From: Fimbriimonadaceae bacterium
GTDB lineage: Bacteria; Armatimonadota; Fimbriimonadia; Fimbriimonadales; Fimbriimonadaceae
Length of the DNA: 50,353 bases
Reading direction: 5' to 3'
NCBI GenBank assembly: GCA_025455775.1
Contig: JALOLT010000011.1
Span: forward strand, 1-50,353
Part shown: positions 8,418-16,663 of the stretch, one piece after another
Numbering within the stretch: the first letter of the stretch is position 1
Layout of the letters: the number at the start of each line of letters is the position of its first letter
Position numbers and translations under genes: made by a program
Notes under the pieces: model-generated
What the model was told of the DNA's origin: nothing
Seen by the model: only the letters and a program-made list of their open reading frames with translations
The model's database searches: none

Positions 8418-9253
8418 TCATTTGCCGCACCAAAGCCGAGCTTCGGAATGAACGAGCTAAACTCGGAACCCTCGCCCTCGTCCCTACGATGGGAGCCTTT
8501 CATGAAGGTCACCTTCACCTGATGAGAGCCGGTTCTCTCCACGCTGAGTCGGTAGGTGTATCGCTTTTCGTGAATCCGACTCAGTTCGCCCCCCATGAGG
8601 ATCTTTCACGCTACCCCCGGGGGGAAGACGAAGACTTCGCTTTAGCCGAGGCTTCTGGCGTTGATTTGATATTTGCCCCTTCGGCGGAAGAAATGTATGG
8701 TAAGGCACGGAGCCAAGTCGTGGTTCAAGGAAGTGCCCTTGGTTTCGAAGGGGATATGCGCCCGACTCACTTCAACGGCGTTGCAACAGTTGTGCTCAAG
8801 CTCTTTCTACTCTTTAGGCCACAAGTAGCAATCTTCGGATGGAAAGATCTTCAGCAGTGCTCTGTCATTTCCCAGATGGTTCGTGACCTCGATGTCCCTG
8901 TTTCGCTGGTTTTTGAGGAGACAGTGAGAGAACCTGGCGGCCTTGCAATGTCGAGCAGGAATCGGTACCTCAGTAAGGAACATCGAGAAGAAGCAAATGC
9001 CCTAAGCCGAATCCTTTTTGCTACTGCAAACGTCTTAGCGTGCTCTCCTTTCGATCAGGCTTCTATTTTGGATGGTGCAAGACAACAACTTGTTGACAAG
9101 GGCTTCAGTCCTGACTACATTGCAGTTGTAGACCCAACAACAATGGAGACACTCCCTGAGGCCAAACCAGGTTCAAGAATAGTGGTTGCGGCACGATTCT
9201 TTGGGGTGCGATTACTCGATAATGTCCCAATCCCAACAGATTTTTCGCATTAG
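8414..9253 (+). CDS. panC: Pantothenate synthetase
   Basis: PanC joins pantoate and beta-alanine with ATP to make pantothenate, completing the pathway begun by the upstream gene. The 279 residues include the nucleotide-binding signature VPTMGAFHEGHLHLM (about 25-39), FVNPTQF, and the downstream FGWKDLQQ and MSSRNRYL motifs. Translation starts at a TTG inside the panB stop (TTGA), so the two are likely translationally coupled. Normal family length. Confidence 0.96.
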   Translation: MIICRTKAELRNERAKLGTLALVPTMGAFHEGHLHLMRAGSLHAESVGVSLFVNPTQFAPHEDLSRYPRGEDEDFALAEASGVDLIFAPSAEEMYGKARSQVVVQGSALGFEGDMRPTHFNGVATVVLKLFLLFRPQVAIFGWKDLQQCSVISQMVRDLDVPVSLVFEETVREPGGLAMSSRNRYLSKEHREEANALSRILFATANVLACSPFDQASILDGARQQLVDKGFSPDYIAVVDPTTMETLPEAKPGSRIVVAARFFGVRLLDNVPIPTDFSH

Positions 9254-9346
9254 ATCCTGATAAAGGTTGTGAAACGTCTGATGTATTAGATACACTGCCT
9301 CATAGATTGATAGGGATTGCCCTATTCACCTGAGGATCGTAACCTA

Positions 9347-9757
9347 ATGGCCAAAAGTGTCGAAAAGATCAAAGCCGGTTTGAAGCTGCGCACCCAAGCG
9401 AAAGAAGGAGTCCTTTCTCTTCGACTTGGAACGAAAAAGTATGTTCTTCCTTTCGAAGCTCGTCTCATCCAATCCGATGAGTACCTCTTCCTTCATCTCC
9501 CTCCCAGTGCAGAGATTCTGCGGGTAGATGGTCGAGACCTGATCCTGGTTGAGTCTGCCGACGAAGCGGAAAAGGCAGTGTCCACCTTTCGAAAGGGTCG
9601 CAGGCGCACAGGCGGTAGAACAAAAAAGGAGAAGGTTGAGATTTCGGACGAACTAAAGAACGCACTCCAAAACATCCCTAACGGGTTCAAACTGGCTTAC
9701 GGACGGGATGGTTCGTTACGGCTTGTCAAGACCCGCAATCGCGGCAAGAAAGCATAG
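9347..9757 (+). CDS. Unknown basic cytoplasmic protein
   Basis: I do not recognise this 136-residue protein. It has an alternating hydrophobic N-terminal half (VLSLRLGTKKYVLPFEARL, then EYLFLHLPPSAEIL) suggesting beta strands, a very basic linker (RKGRRRTGGRTKKEK, about 93-107), and a C-terminal part ending in KTRNRGKKA. A nucleic-acid or ribosome contact is possible but unproven. The ATG at 9347 has GAGG 11 nt upstream; an in-frame start at 9317 would add ten residues. Confidence 0.65.
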   Translation: MAKSVEKIKAGLKLRTQAKEGVLSLRLGTKKYVLPFEARLIQSDEYLFLHLPPSAEILRVDGRDLILVESADEAEKAVSTFRKGRRRTGGRTKKEKVEISDELKNALQNIPNGFKLAYGRDGSLRLVKTRNRGKKA

Positions 9758-9780
9758 TCTGGCTGGAAGACGGATTTGTG

Positions 9781-9820
9781 ATTGAGCTTGGGCCTCACGC
9801 CCAAGCTCAATTTTATATTT
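9781..9820 (+). terminator. Intrinsic terminator
   Basis: A perfect 13-bp stem (9781-9793 with 9799-9811), loop CTCAC, followed by TTTATATTTT. It ends the transcript of the 9347-9757 gene before tRNA-Thr. Confidence 0.9.
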
Positions 9821-9845
9821 TCGGTACCATTAATCCCGTCGAGGT

Positions 9846-9920
9846 GCCGAATTAGCTCAGTGGTAGAGCAACCGCCTTGTAAGCGGTAGGTCGTCGGTTC
9901 AAATCCGTCATTCGGCTCCA
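9846..9920 (+). tRNA. tRNA-Thr (anticodon UGU)
   Basis: A complete cloverleaf: acceptor GCCGAAT (9846-9852) pairs with ATTCGGC (9910-9916). The D-arm is TTAGCTCAGTGGTAGAGC, the anticodon stem ACCGC/GCGGT closes the loop CTTGTAA (anticodon TGT), and the T-loop is GTTCAAATC. CCA is encoded. The stop codon of the convergent MFS gene lies inside the 3' acceptor strand. Confidence 0.95.
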
Positions 9921-11179
9921 TTCCCCCCCTCTAAGACCGCCGGAATGCGATGGCGCTGGGTTACAGCCCAGCAGGCGGCAATCATCATAACACTTGCTCC
10001 GATCAGAAGAGATTGCCGAAGAGTCGTTTCCTCGGCTAGCCAGCCAAAGAGCATGATTCCAACAGGGGCAAGCCCAGCTAGGGCCCAAAAGTGCATCGAC
10101 AGTACACGCCCTCTCAGCTTGGGGGGAGAATTTAACTGGAAAAGGGTATTGGTCGTGTTGAATTGCATGACACTGCAAAAGCCTAAAACAAACAAACAAC
10201 AATAGGCGAGGATCAGAGAGGTGGTAAGGGATAAAACAAGCAGGGCCACGGAGATCCCAGACATAGCGACTAACAAAACCAGGGTTCGCTCTTTGAATTT
10301 TGCGATCGCAGCAAGAGTGACCAACGACGAGAACGCCCCGACTCCGACTGCCGTCAGCATATTGCCTAAGCCAAGCTCCGTCTGGCCAAACATTGACTTT
10401 GCAATCGCTGGCATCTGGCTCAAGTACCAAACACCTAAGAGAGATGTGCAGGATTCCATAACGAAAAGAGTACGGAGCGACTGCGTACGAAAGGTATAGC
10501 GAATGCCATCCAGCAGGAGATCATTCCACGACTCGCCACTGGGTTTGCTGCCTTCCAAACTGACGCGGATAGCCAAAGCAGCTAAGATAAGCCCCATAAA
10601 GCTTACGGCATTGATGTAAAAACACAGGGTCGTCCCAAACTGGTAAGCCAAGATGCCACCAATGGCAGGCCCTGCGACCCTGGCAAGATTAAAGGTCATC
10701 GCTTGGGCGGGGATTGCTTCCGGAAGATTCTGATCCCCTACAACATAACGAATCATGGATTGCCGAGTCGGTGCTTCAACAGTCTGAGCAGTCCCGACAA
10801 TCAAGGCAACTGCCAAAAGGTGCCAGTACTCCAAAAACCCGAACGTGCTGGCAACACCCAAAAAGAGACTGCCGCACGCCATGATGGACATGCAAATCAC
10901 CATCAAGAGCTTTTTGTTGATGAGGTCTGATGCAAGACCACTAAAGGGGCCCAAGAAGGTGAAAGGCACCATGAGGCAAAAGGTCACGAGGGCCAGTTTT
11001 GCCTTGTCACCGGTCAGTTCGTATACGTAGTACCCTTGCGCAACACCCTGAATCTGGGCGCCTGTAAACGAGATAAAGGTGCCGAGCCAAAGTAAGCGGA
11101 AATCTCGATTCCTGAGAATCAGCCCGATGCCTGGCAAGTTGAGTAACCACGATCGTTTTTCGACGTCGGAGCTACCCAT
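9908..11179 (-). CDS. MFS transporter (exporter-like)
   Basis: 423 residues with about twelve hydrophobic segments, of the MFS_3-type exporter group (enterobactin or macrolide exporter-like). After a short cytoplasmic lead comes NRDFRLLWLGTFISFTGAQIQ, the family's usual first helix region, then GLASDLINKKLLMVICM, the loop 2-3 signature in variant form. Substrate unknown. CATACT on the minus strand ends 8 nt before the ATG. The last three sense codons and the stop are antisense to the tRNA-Thr acceptor stem, an unusual 13-bp overlap. Confidence 0.88.
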   Translation of the reverse strand: MGSSDVEKRSWLLNLPGIGLILRNRDFRLLWLGTFISFTGAQIQGVAQGYYVYELTGDKAKLALVTFCLMVPFTFLGPFSGLASDLINKKLLMVICMSIMACGSLFLGVASTFGFLEYWHLLAVALIVGTAQTVEAPTRQSMIRYVVGDQNLPEAIPAQAMTFNLARVAGPAIGGILAYQFGTTLCFYINAVSFMGLILAALAIRVSLEGSKPSGESWNDLLLDGIRYTFRTQSLRTLFVMESCTSLLGVWYLSQMPAIAKSMFGQTELGLGNMLTAVGVGAFSSLVTLAAIAKFKERTLVLLVAMSGISVALLVLSLTTSLILAYCCLFVLGFCSVMQFNTTNTLFQLNSPPKLRGRVLSMHFWALAGLAPVGIMLFGWLAEETTLRQSLLIGASVMMIAACWAVTQRHRIPAVLEGGNGAE

Positions 11180-11187
11180 GTCTGTCT

Positions 11188-11193
11188 AGTATG
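11188..11193 (-). promoter_or_regulatory. -10-like element of the MFS gene
   Basis: CATACT on the minus strand, 8 nt before the ATG at 11179, with no Shine-Dalgarno site. Confidence 0.4.
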
Positions 11194-11233
11194 GGGTCTT
11201 GAGGGTCTCAAGCGCGGGACTCTGCTTGACCTA

Positions 11234-11239
11234 TATACT
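11234..11239 (+). promoter_or_regulatory. -10-like element of the antiporter gene
   Basis: TATACT, one mismatch from TATAAT, ends 7 nt before the ATG at 11247; no Shine-Dalgarno site and no obvious -35. Confidence 0.5.
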
Positions 11240-11246
11240 TGCGTCC

Positions 11247-12941
11247 ATGCCGGAAGCGTGGATGCTCGTCCTGGACCTCCTGGTGTGTCTTGCCGCCGCC
11301 CTGGTCGTTGGGCTCATCTGCGAAAGAATTGGCCTTAACTCCATCGTCGGTTATCTGGTCGCTGGCGTAGTGATTGGGCCAGGTGCCCTCGGCTTTGTCA
11401 GAGGATCAGACCAGATCCGCGCCATCGCGGAGATTGGAGTTGCCCTGTTGCTCTTTACTATCGGTCTGGAGTTTAGCTGGCGGCAACTGGCAAAACTTGG
11501 TCGGGGCGGGTTGCTCGGCGGAACCCTCGTGACGGGGATCCTCACCTGCATTACCACTGGCGTCACTGTTGCTTGGGGAAAACCTTGGCAGGTCGGGGTG
11601 ATGCTTGGCATGATCATCTCCTTGAGTTCCACCGCTGTCGTTCTGAGGATCTTAAAGGATCGAAACGAGTTGGATTCGCGGCACGGGAGGGCCTCCATGG
11701 GCTTTGTCCTGGTTCAGGATGTGCTGATGGTGCCACTCCTGATCATTGCCACTTTCCTGAGCAAACCAGTGGGGGACGTTGTGCAAGAGATGGGTGGTTC
11801 GGTGCTTCGCACCCTGCTCTTGGTCGGGATTTTCGTGGTTGTGGTGTCGGTGATCATCCCCCGGCTCCTAACCGCCAAGCTCGTAGCGAAGAATCGCGAA
11901 CTGCCTATTTTGCTTGCCATTACAGCCTGCATCGGGGCAACTTGGGCGGCGCACGAGCTACAGATTTCACCGGCCCTAGGAGCATTCTTCGCTGGGATGC
12001 TTTTGGCAGAGAATAAGTTTGCCGATCAAATGAGGGCCGACGTTCTTCCCCTTCGCACCCTCTTCGTCACGATCTTCTTTGTCTCGGTGGGTTTGCTGGC
12101 TGATCTTCAGTGGTTGGGGCAGAATCTCGTCTTGGTCCTGACAGTCACATCCTTGGTTTTGCTGCTCAAGACCCTCGTCACCTATCTCACACTGCGCCCG
12201 TTTATGTTGGGATCGGTTCCCGCCTTAGCGACAGCCCTAGCCGTCAACCAGATTGGCGAGTTTTCATTTGTTCTGGCAACCATCGGACTCGCTGGCGGTC
12301 TCCTCAGCCAGGACATCTTCCAGCTAGTGGTTTCGACAACTCTCCTGACCCTGCTTGTCGCACCCTTCTTCACTGGGAACGCAGAACGCCTTTCGCTCTT
12401 CCTGGCAAAGAGGTTGTTACCAGCGAGAAAGCTTGCAGCCGAAGAACGAAAGAGCAAGGGGAACAAAATGGAAGGTCACGTAATCCTGGTTGGTTTCGGC
12501 GAGGCGGGACAAGAGGTTGGTTCAGTACTGGCTTACCACGAGATTCCCACTCTTGTACTGGAGATCAATCCGGACTTAGCGGATTTGGCCATTAGTCGCG
12601 GACTCTCCGGCAAGGTCGGGGACGCGAGCCAAACGGAGATTCTGTCTGTTGCAGGGATCTCGACGGCAAAGTGTCTGGCGCTGGCGATTCCCAATACCCA
12701 AGGGGTGAAGGACATCATAACGACTGCCCTTTCTCTGAATCCCGAACTGATGATTATTGTCCGAGCCAGATACCATGTTTATGCCCAGGAATTGGACATT
12801 CTTGGCGCAGACGTGGTGGTGGATGAGGAAGTTTTGGTGGGGAGGATTCTGGGACAATCTGTCTCAGACTTCTATATTGATCACGAGGGAGAACCAAAGA
12901 GGCCCAGAGGCTCCAAGCCAAGGGCAGGCAAGACAGAGTAG
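11247..12941 (+). CDS. Cation:proton antiporter, KefB/CPA2 type with TrkA-N domain
   Basis: 564 residues. The first ~385 form the CPA2 exchanger domain with about twelve membrane segments (CERIGLNSIVGYLVAG, LGLEFSW-like region, SLSSTAVVLRILKD, AVNQIGEFSFVLATIG). The C-terminal ~150 residues are a Rossmann RCK/TrkA-N domain (VILVGFGEAGQEVG, about 408-421) that binds nucleotide and gates transport. It probably exchanges K+ or Na+ for protons to control pH or turgor. The frame is open to an upstream TTG at 11199, but ATG 11247 is favoured because a TATACT hexamer lies 7 nt before it. The TMEM14-type gene follows closely. Confidence 0.92.
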   Translation: MPEAWMLVLDLLVCLAAALVVGLICERIGLNSIVGYLVAGVVIGPGALGFVRGSDQIRAIAEIGVALLLFTIGLEFSWRQLAKLGRGGLLGGTLVTGILTCITTGVTVAWGKPWQVGVMLGMIISLSSTAVVLRILKDRNELDSRHGRASMGFVLVQDVLMVPLLIIATFLSKPVGDVVQEMGGSVLRTLLLVGIFVVVVSVIIPRLLTAKLVAKNRELPILLAITACIGATWAAHELQISPALGAFFAGMLLAENKFADQMRADVLPLRTLFVTIFFVSVGLLADLQWLGQNLVLVLTVTSLVLLLKTLVTYLTLRPFMLGSVPALATALAVNQIGEFSFVLATIGLAGGLLSQDIFQLVVSTTLLTLLVAPFFTGNAERLSLFLAKRLLPARKLAAEERKSKGNKMEGHVILVGFGEAGQEVGSVLAYHEIPTLVLEINPDLADLAISRGLSGKVGDASQTEILSVAGISTAKCLALAIPNTQGVKDIITTALSLNPELMIIVRARYHVYAQELDILGADVVVDEEVLVGRILGQSVSDFYIDHEGEPKRPRGSKPRAGKTE

Positions 12942-12953
12942 AACGAAGAAGAA

Positions 12954-13289
12954 ATGACCCCTGCCCTGCTCCGAAAGGTTTTGTACGCCTATTCTGTCTT
13001 TATGGTCGGTTTCGGCCTTTTTGGAACCTTGCGGGCGAACGAGCCACAGTCCTTGATTGGCGGTTCAGCCGTAGCTCTCGCCATCGCCGGGCTCACCTTG
13101 CTGAGCCAAAAAAACCAGAAGGTCGGATTCGGGCTCGCGGCAATCATCCTTGTCCTGACAAGTGCTCACTTTACGAGAAACTGGGTGACTAAGGGCTTCT
13201 ATCCAGCGGGAATCATCGTGATCGCCAGTGCCATCCCCCTTTCCGCCCTCGTCGTGGGCCACTTTCAGGCTTCGAAAAAGCCTGACTAG
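12954..13289 (+). CDS. TMEM14-family small membrane protein
   Basis: 111 residues with four hydrophobic segments and glycine-rich helices (YSVFMVGFGLFGTLR, IGGSAVALAIAGLTLLS, VGFGLAAIILVLTSA, GIIVIASAIPLSALVV), the pattern and length of the TMEM14/UPF0136 family, whose bacterial role is unknown. It begins 12 bp after the antiporter gene with a GAAGAAG purine stretch, so co-transcription is likely. Its TAG stop overlaps the convergent ygfZ stop in CTAG. Confidence 0.7.
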   Translation: MTPALLRKVLYAYSVFMVGFGLFGTLRANEPQSLIGGSAVALAIAGLTLLSQKNQKVGFGLAAIILVLTSAHFTRNWVTKGFYPAGIIVIASAIPLSALVVGHFQASKKPD

Positions 13290-14230
13290 TCGTACCGCAA
13301 GAATGGCAGCCTTACAACCTGACCTCGTACCTCACTTACCTTAACAGATGTGCCGGGGTAGGCAAAATCGTTCTTTAAGATAGCAGTCGCGATCCAGCCG
13401 TAGGAACTACTCAGGGATGCGCGGCAGATTTTGCCTGCCAAGACGCCCTCGGCCATTACTTCGTCGCCTGGCTTAACTTCGCCATCCAAGCTGAGTCCAA
13501 CCCACGTCTTGGTCGTTCTGCCCCGGCTGTGGATTCTCATCAAGACTTCTTGGCCCTGGTAGCAACCCTTTTTATGGCTCACTGTACGGTTTTCGAAGGC
13601 ACTTCCCAGCTCTGGTGGCAGAGTTTTCGCATCAGCGTCGAGACCTGGCCAAGGAATTCCTGCTTCGAGAGTTGCGAGTTTCAGATCACCTTCGGAGATT
13701 TCTGGCAATTGTTCGCACAACCAAGCGGTGGTCTCTTCTGGACCAAGCAAATCCCATCCTCCGCTTCCAGTCCTGTCATTCCGAAGAAGGAGGGTTTCTC
13801 GGTCGATGATAACGTCAACCGACGGGAGCGAAAACTTTTCGCTCAGAATTCTGCTCGCCCTGGCTCCTTGAACACTCATGATCTCGCCTGGCATCAGCTC
13901 GGCGCGAACATCCTCCAAGATAACGAAACGTTCCACGCGATCCAAGAGCACTTCGGGGCGATCCACCACAACAAACAGCTGATCCTCTGTGGCCCAAACT
14001 GCGCCATAAGTCTCCAATTGCCCAGTCGGAGTAACGAGACAAAAGGCGAGGCTATGACCAACTCGGAGATCCCTCATGTCTTGGGTGACTTGGCCCTGGA
14101 GCCAGCCTTTCCTGTCTTCCCCTTTGAGGCAGATCACTTTGCCCCCAGCCGGTCTAAACCATCCAGCGTCCTGGCGGATTGTTTCAATTCCTGGAGAGAG
14201 AGGTGCGGAGGGGCTGCCAGAGTCAAACAT
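13286..14230 (-). CDS. ygfZ: Folate-binding YgfZ/GcvT-like protein
   Basis: 314 residues. The family signature KGCYxGQE is present (SHKKGCYQGQEVLMRIHSRG, about residue 213), and the N-terminal GcvT-like fold begins at GWFRPAGGKVICLKGEDRKGWLQGQ. YgfZ proteins bind tetrahydrofolate and help build or repair certain iron-sulfur enzymes such as MiaB. A weak AGG lies 8 nt before the ATG. It is the only link in the window to folate-dependent iron-sulfur maintenance. Confidence 0.88.
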   Translation of the reverse strand: MFDSGSPSAPLSPGIETIRQDAGWFRPAGGKVICLKGEDRKGWLQGQVTQDMRDLRVGHSLAFCLVTPTGQLETYGAVWATEDQLFVVVDRPEVLLDRVERFVILEDVRAELMPGEIMSVQGARASRILSEKFSLPSVDVIIDRETLLLRNDRTGSGGWDLLGPEETTAWLCEQLPEISEGDLKLATLEAGIPWPGLDADAKTLPPELGSAFENRTVSHKKGCYQGQEVLMRIHSRGRTTKTWVGLSLDGEVKPGDEVMAEGVLAGKICRASLSSSYGWIATAILKNDFAYPGTSVKVSEVRGQVVRLPFLRYD

Positions 14231-14302
14231 GTGAAACCTGTTCGGTGGTAATTCTAGGGCCTGTGATCAAGTCCCCACTTTGTTAAAACGGCAAAAACGG
14301 TC

Positions 14303-14308
14303 CATACT
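14303..14308 (+). promoter_or_regulatory. -10-like element
   Basis: CATACT ends 5 nt before the ATG at 14314, with no Shine-Dalgarno site. Confidence 0.35.
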
Positions 14309-14313
14309 GTGCC

Positions 14314-15129
14314 ATGGGCCCAGCGGGAATAGTCCTTCTGCTCACAGCAGGAGGCCTTTGGGGAAGCAGTGAAGAACGTCGGTTCGAGCGTTTGGCAGCC
14401 CAGGACATCGCCTCTCGTCTTCAGGGAGAAGGCAAAAAAGTTTCGGTGAATGTCCGGCCCAATGGAATTGCTGCTGCTTGGGGTGAGATCAGCCTTGCCA
14501 CGATTACAGCGAGTCACTTTTCTCTGGAAGGCCTTCCCCTCTACACAGATCCCACCCGTTCCCGATCTGGAATCTTGAGCCTTTTGCAGTTGCGCTTATC
14601 CAATTTCACGATTCGCGGTCTAAAGGTCGCCCAGCTCGAGGCAGATATCCCCTACAATCGCTACGACTTCGGGTTGGCGAGGGGATCAAAGCAGATTCGG
14701 CTCAGTCATAGTGGAGTGGGAACTGGCTGGGTTCGGCTCGATGAAGCAGCCATTGCTGATTGGATCACCAAAAAGTTTCGCGAGATCAAGCGGGCTTCTG
14801 TGTCCATCTCCAAGGATCGAATCACCGTGAGTGGCTTCGGGGAGTTTCTCATCGCAACAACCGACTTCAAAGTGGAAGCGAGGGTCGAACATCGGGACAA
14901 GACGAAGCTCTGGCTGGTAGAAGCGAAGGTTCTTTTCGGCACCGAAGAGGCTGACCCCTTCACGACCCAGACTTTGCTGAGGATTTTGAACCCGGTCGTT
15001 GATCTCGATCGTGATCTCGGCCTCCTCGATGCGGTTGAAATCACCAAAATCGAACTCCACCAAGGCCATCTGATCGCCAGGGGCAAAACAAAGATTCCTC
15101 AGGAACCTGCCGAAAATAAGAAGGAGTGA
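14314..15129 (+). CDS. DUF2993 / LmeA-like lipid-binding family protein
   Basis: 271 residues with a short N-terminal hydrophobic segment (GPAGIVLLLTAGGLWG) that may be a signal peptide. The body fits the DUF2993 pattern: an amphipathic N-terminal helix (ERLAAQDIASRLQGEGKKVSV), many beta strands (VSVNVRPNGIAAAWGEIS), and the repeat-like segment VRLDEAAIADWITKKF followed by VSISKDRITVSGFG. LmeA-like members bind phospholipids at the cell envelope; that role is transferred, not shown. It overlaps the next gene by 4 bp (GTGA). Confidence 0.7.
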   Translation: MGPAGIVLLLTAGGLWGSSEERRFERLAAQDIASRLQGEGKKVSVNVRPNGIAAAWGEISLATITASHFSLEGLPLYTDPTRSRSGILSLLQLRLSNFTIRGLKVAQLEADIPYNRYDFGLARGSKQIRLSHSGVGTGWVRLDEAAIADWITKKFREIKRASVSISKDRITVSGFGEFLIATTDFKVEARVEHRDKTKLWLVEAKVLFGTEEADPFTTQTLLRILNPVVDLDRDLGLLDAVEITKIELHQGHLIARGKTKIPQEPAENKKE

Positions 15130-15905
15130 GTCACCTTGTCCTTATTCCGATTCTCTGGTTTTCCGCGCTTGGGCACGAGACCGAATCGAGTCATGAGTTT
15201 CGCTTCGCTTCACAACCAGTGGCAGAGGAATTCCGCGTGGGACGGGAGATTGCCAGCAAGACCCTCAAAGGCCAACCTTGGGCGAGAACTGCGCAGAGGC
15301 TCCCTTTGCAACGAGTCTGGCAGGGAGATCAGATCGTTTTGGGAACTTGGAACGACGGATTGACTCAAAGAGTCGCAGACACAGCCCTTCCCTTGTCTCC
15401 GGCGCTTTTTTCCCGTTGGCTTGGCTACCTATCCCAATCGAACGGTCTGGAAGAGGAGGAGATCCAGGATCGTTGGCAAGTGGCGCGGGCATTTTTGGAC
15501 TCTCGCATGGCTTTTATTGTCCAGTTGAGTGCCTTTCCCACAAAGATGATCTTCGAGGCCCCTCTCTCTCCCCCAAAGACGGAGGACATCACAGAGGTTC
15601 GCTTCATGATTTCATCCGGTGAGAGAGAGATTTCGGCAGATAGTCACCTCCTGTTCCAATTCCGCGGCTCGTCCAGATCAGAGCTGGAAAACCTTCCCTG
15701 GTGGAGGGCCACGGAATTGGATCGACTCCTTGGCTCTGATTGGGACCAGCCTCTCCCCTCTGATTCTGGCTGGGGCGATTACCATCGGGCGATTTACTTA
15801 GTTTCGATCCCAGTGTCGGAAGTCGCAGGCAGAGAAATTATCTTTCGGGTTTTGAGTCCCAACAAAGAACGTCGAGCGACCCTCTCCTTGTTCAAAAAGG
15901 CTTGA
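15126..15905 (+). CDS. Secreted protein of unknown function
   Basis: 259 residues, start GTG inside the stop codon of the upstream DUF2993 gene, with AAGGAG just before it, so translation is coupled. The first 17 residues (SHLVLIPILWFSALGH) resemble a signal peptide. The rest is mixed, with several tryptophans and no motif I recognise. It overlaps the convergent glycosyltransferase gene by 14 bp at the 3' end. A shared envelope role with the upstream gene is a reasonable guess from the coupling. Confidence 0.65.
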   Translation: MSHLVLIPILWFSALGHETESSHEFRFASQPVAEEFRVGREIASKTLKGQPWARTAQRLPLQRVWQGDQIVLGTWNDGLTQRVADTALPLSPALFSRWLGYLSQSNGLEEEEIQDRWQVARAFLDSRMAFIVQLSAFPTKMIFEAPLSPPKTEDITEVRFMISSGEREISADSHLLFQFRGSSRSELENLPWWRATELDRLLGSDWDQPLPSDSGWGDYHRAIYLVSIPVSEVAGREIIFRVLSPNKERRATLSLFKKA

Positions 15906-16590
15906 TCCTGTGCTTCAATAAGGTCCAGAAAGCTTCTGGAGCATCTTGCCAGCGAATCTTCTTCCCTGCCTTCTTGGTTCTTGGGGTGTAGGAGATCGGA
16001 ACCTCGACAATCTCTTGGCCAAGTCGGATAGCCTTCGCCGTTACTTCGGGGCAGAACTCAAACCTCTGACACTCCAGGTTCATGCGCAGAAGCAGATCCC
16101 GACGCACGGCTTTGTAACAAGTTGCCTCATCTGTGAGGCGACGGAAGAAAAGCAGAGCCACCGCCCACCGAAGCATTAAGTTAACCACCTTGTTTGGAAG
16201 TGCCATCCCCCGGTGGAGGCCCTTGGTAAATCGGCTCCCGTAGCTAACGCCAGTTTGACCAGCGAGAATCGGAGCTACGACCGCAGGGAGTTCTTCTGGA
16301 ACGTATTCGAGATCCGCATCTTGAATGACGACAACTTTGCCGGTTGCGACCGTGAGACCGAGGCGGATCGCTGCTCCCTTGCCAGTTCTCTGAGGGTTGG
16401 TCAGAACCTTGACTCTGTCCTTAAAAGTGCCCAAGACCTGGGAAGTTTGGTCAGTGCTCCCGTCGTTGACCACGACGATTTCGTTCGAACCGGGAAGGGC
16501 CAAGAGCCGCTCGATCACCTCAGCGATCGTGTCCTCTTCATTTAGTGCTGGGACGATGATCGTGAGATCGGGAGCGGAGAAATCGGCCAT
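15892..16590 (-). CDS. Family 2 glycosyltransferase (dolichyl/polyprenyl-phosphate mannose synthase-like)
   Basis: 232 residues of the GT-A fold: LTIIVPALNEEDTIAEVI at the start, VVNDGSTDQT (nucleotide-sugar binding), and the metal-binding QDADLEYVP near residue 94. It has no C-terminal membrane segments, so it is the short, soluble DPM1-like type that loads a sugar onto a polyprenyl phosphate at the inner face of the membrane. Acceptor and sugar cannot be told. Its C-terminus overlaps the convergent gene. Confidence 0.88.
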   Translation of the reverse strand: MADFSAPDLTIIVPALNEEDTIAEVIERLLALPGSNEIVVVNDGSTDQTSQVLGTFKDRVKVLTNPQRTGKGAAIRLGLTVATGKVVVIQDADLEYVPEELPAVVAPILAGQTGVSYGSRFTKGLHRGMALPNKVVNLMLRWAVALLFFRRLTDEATCYKAVRRDLLLRMNLECQRFEFCPEVTAKAIRLGQEIVEVPISYTPRTKKAGKKIRWQDAPEAFWTLLKHRIKPF

Positions 16591-16650
16591 GAATTAGCTC
16601 GGTAGAGGATACCAGGGGAACCTCAAGTCGGAGACAAAGAGAAAGCCAGG

Positions 16651-16656
16651 TATACC
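16651..16656 (+). promoter_or_regulatory. -10-like element upstream of pyrC
   Basis: TATACC ends 7 nt before the ATG at 16664; no Shine-Dalgarno site. Confidence 0.45.
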
Positions 16657-16663
16657 TCGCACC

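Noticed and set aside
13529-14251. 240-codon plus-strand open frame
   Set aside because: Entirely antisense to ygfZ, which carries the diagnostic KGCYxGQE motif.
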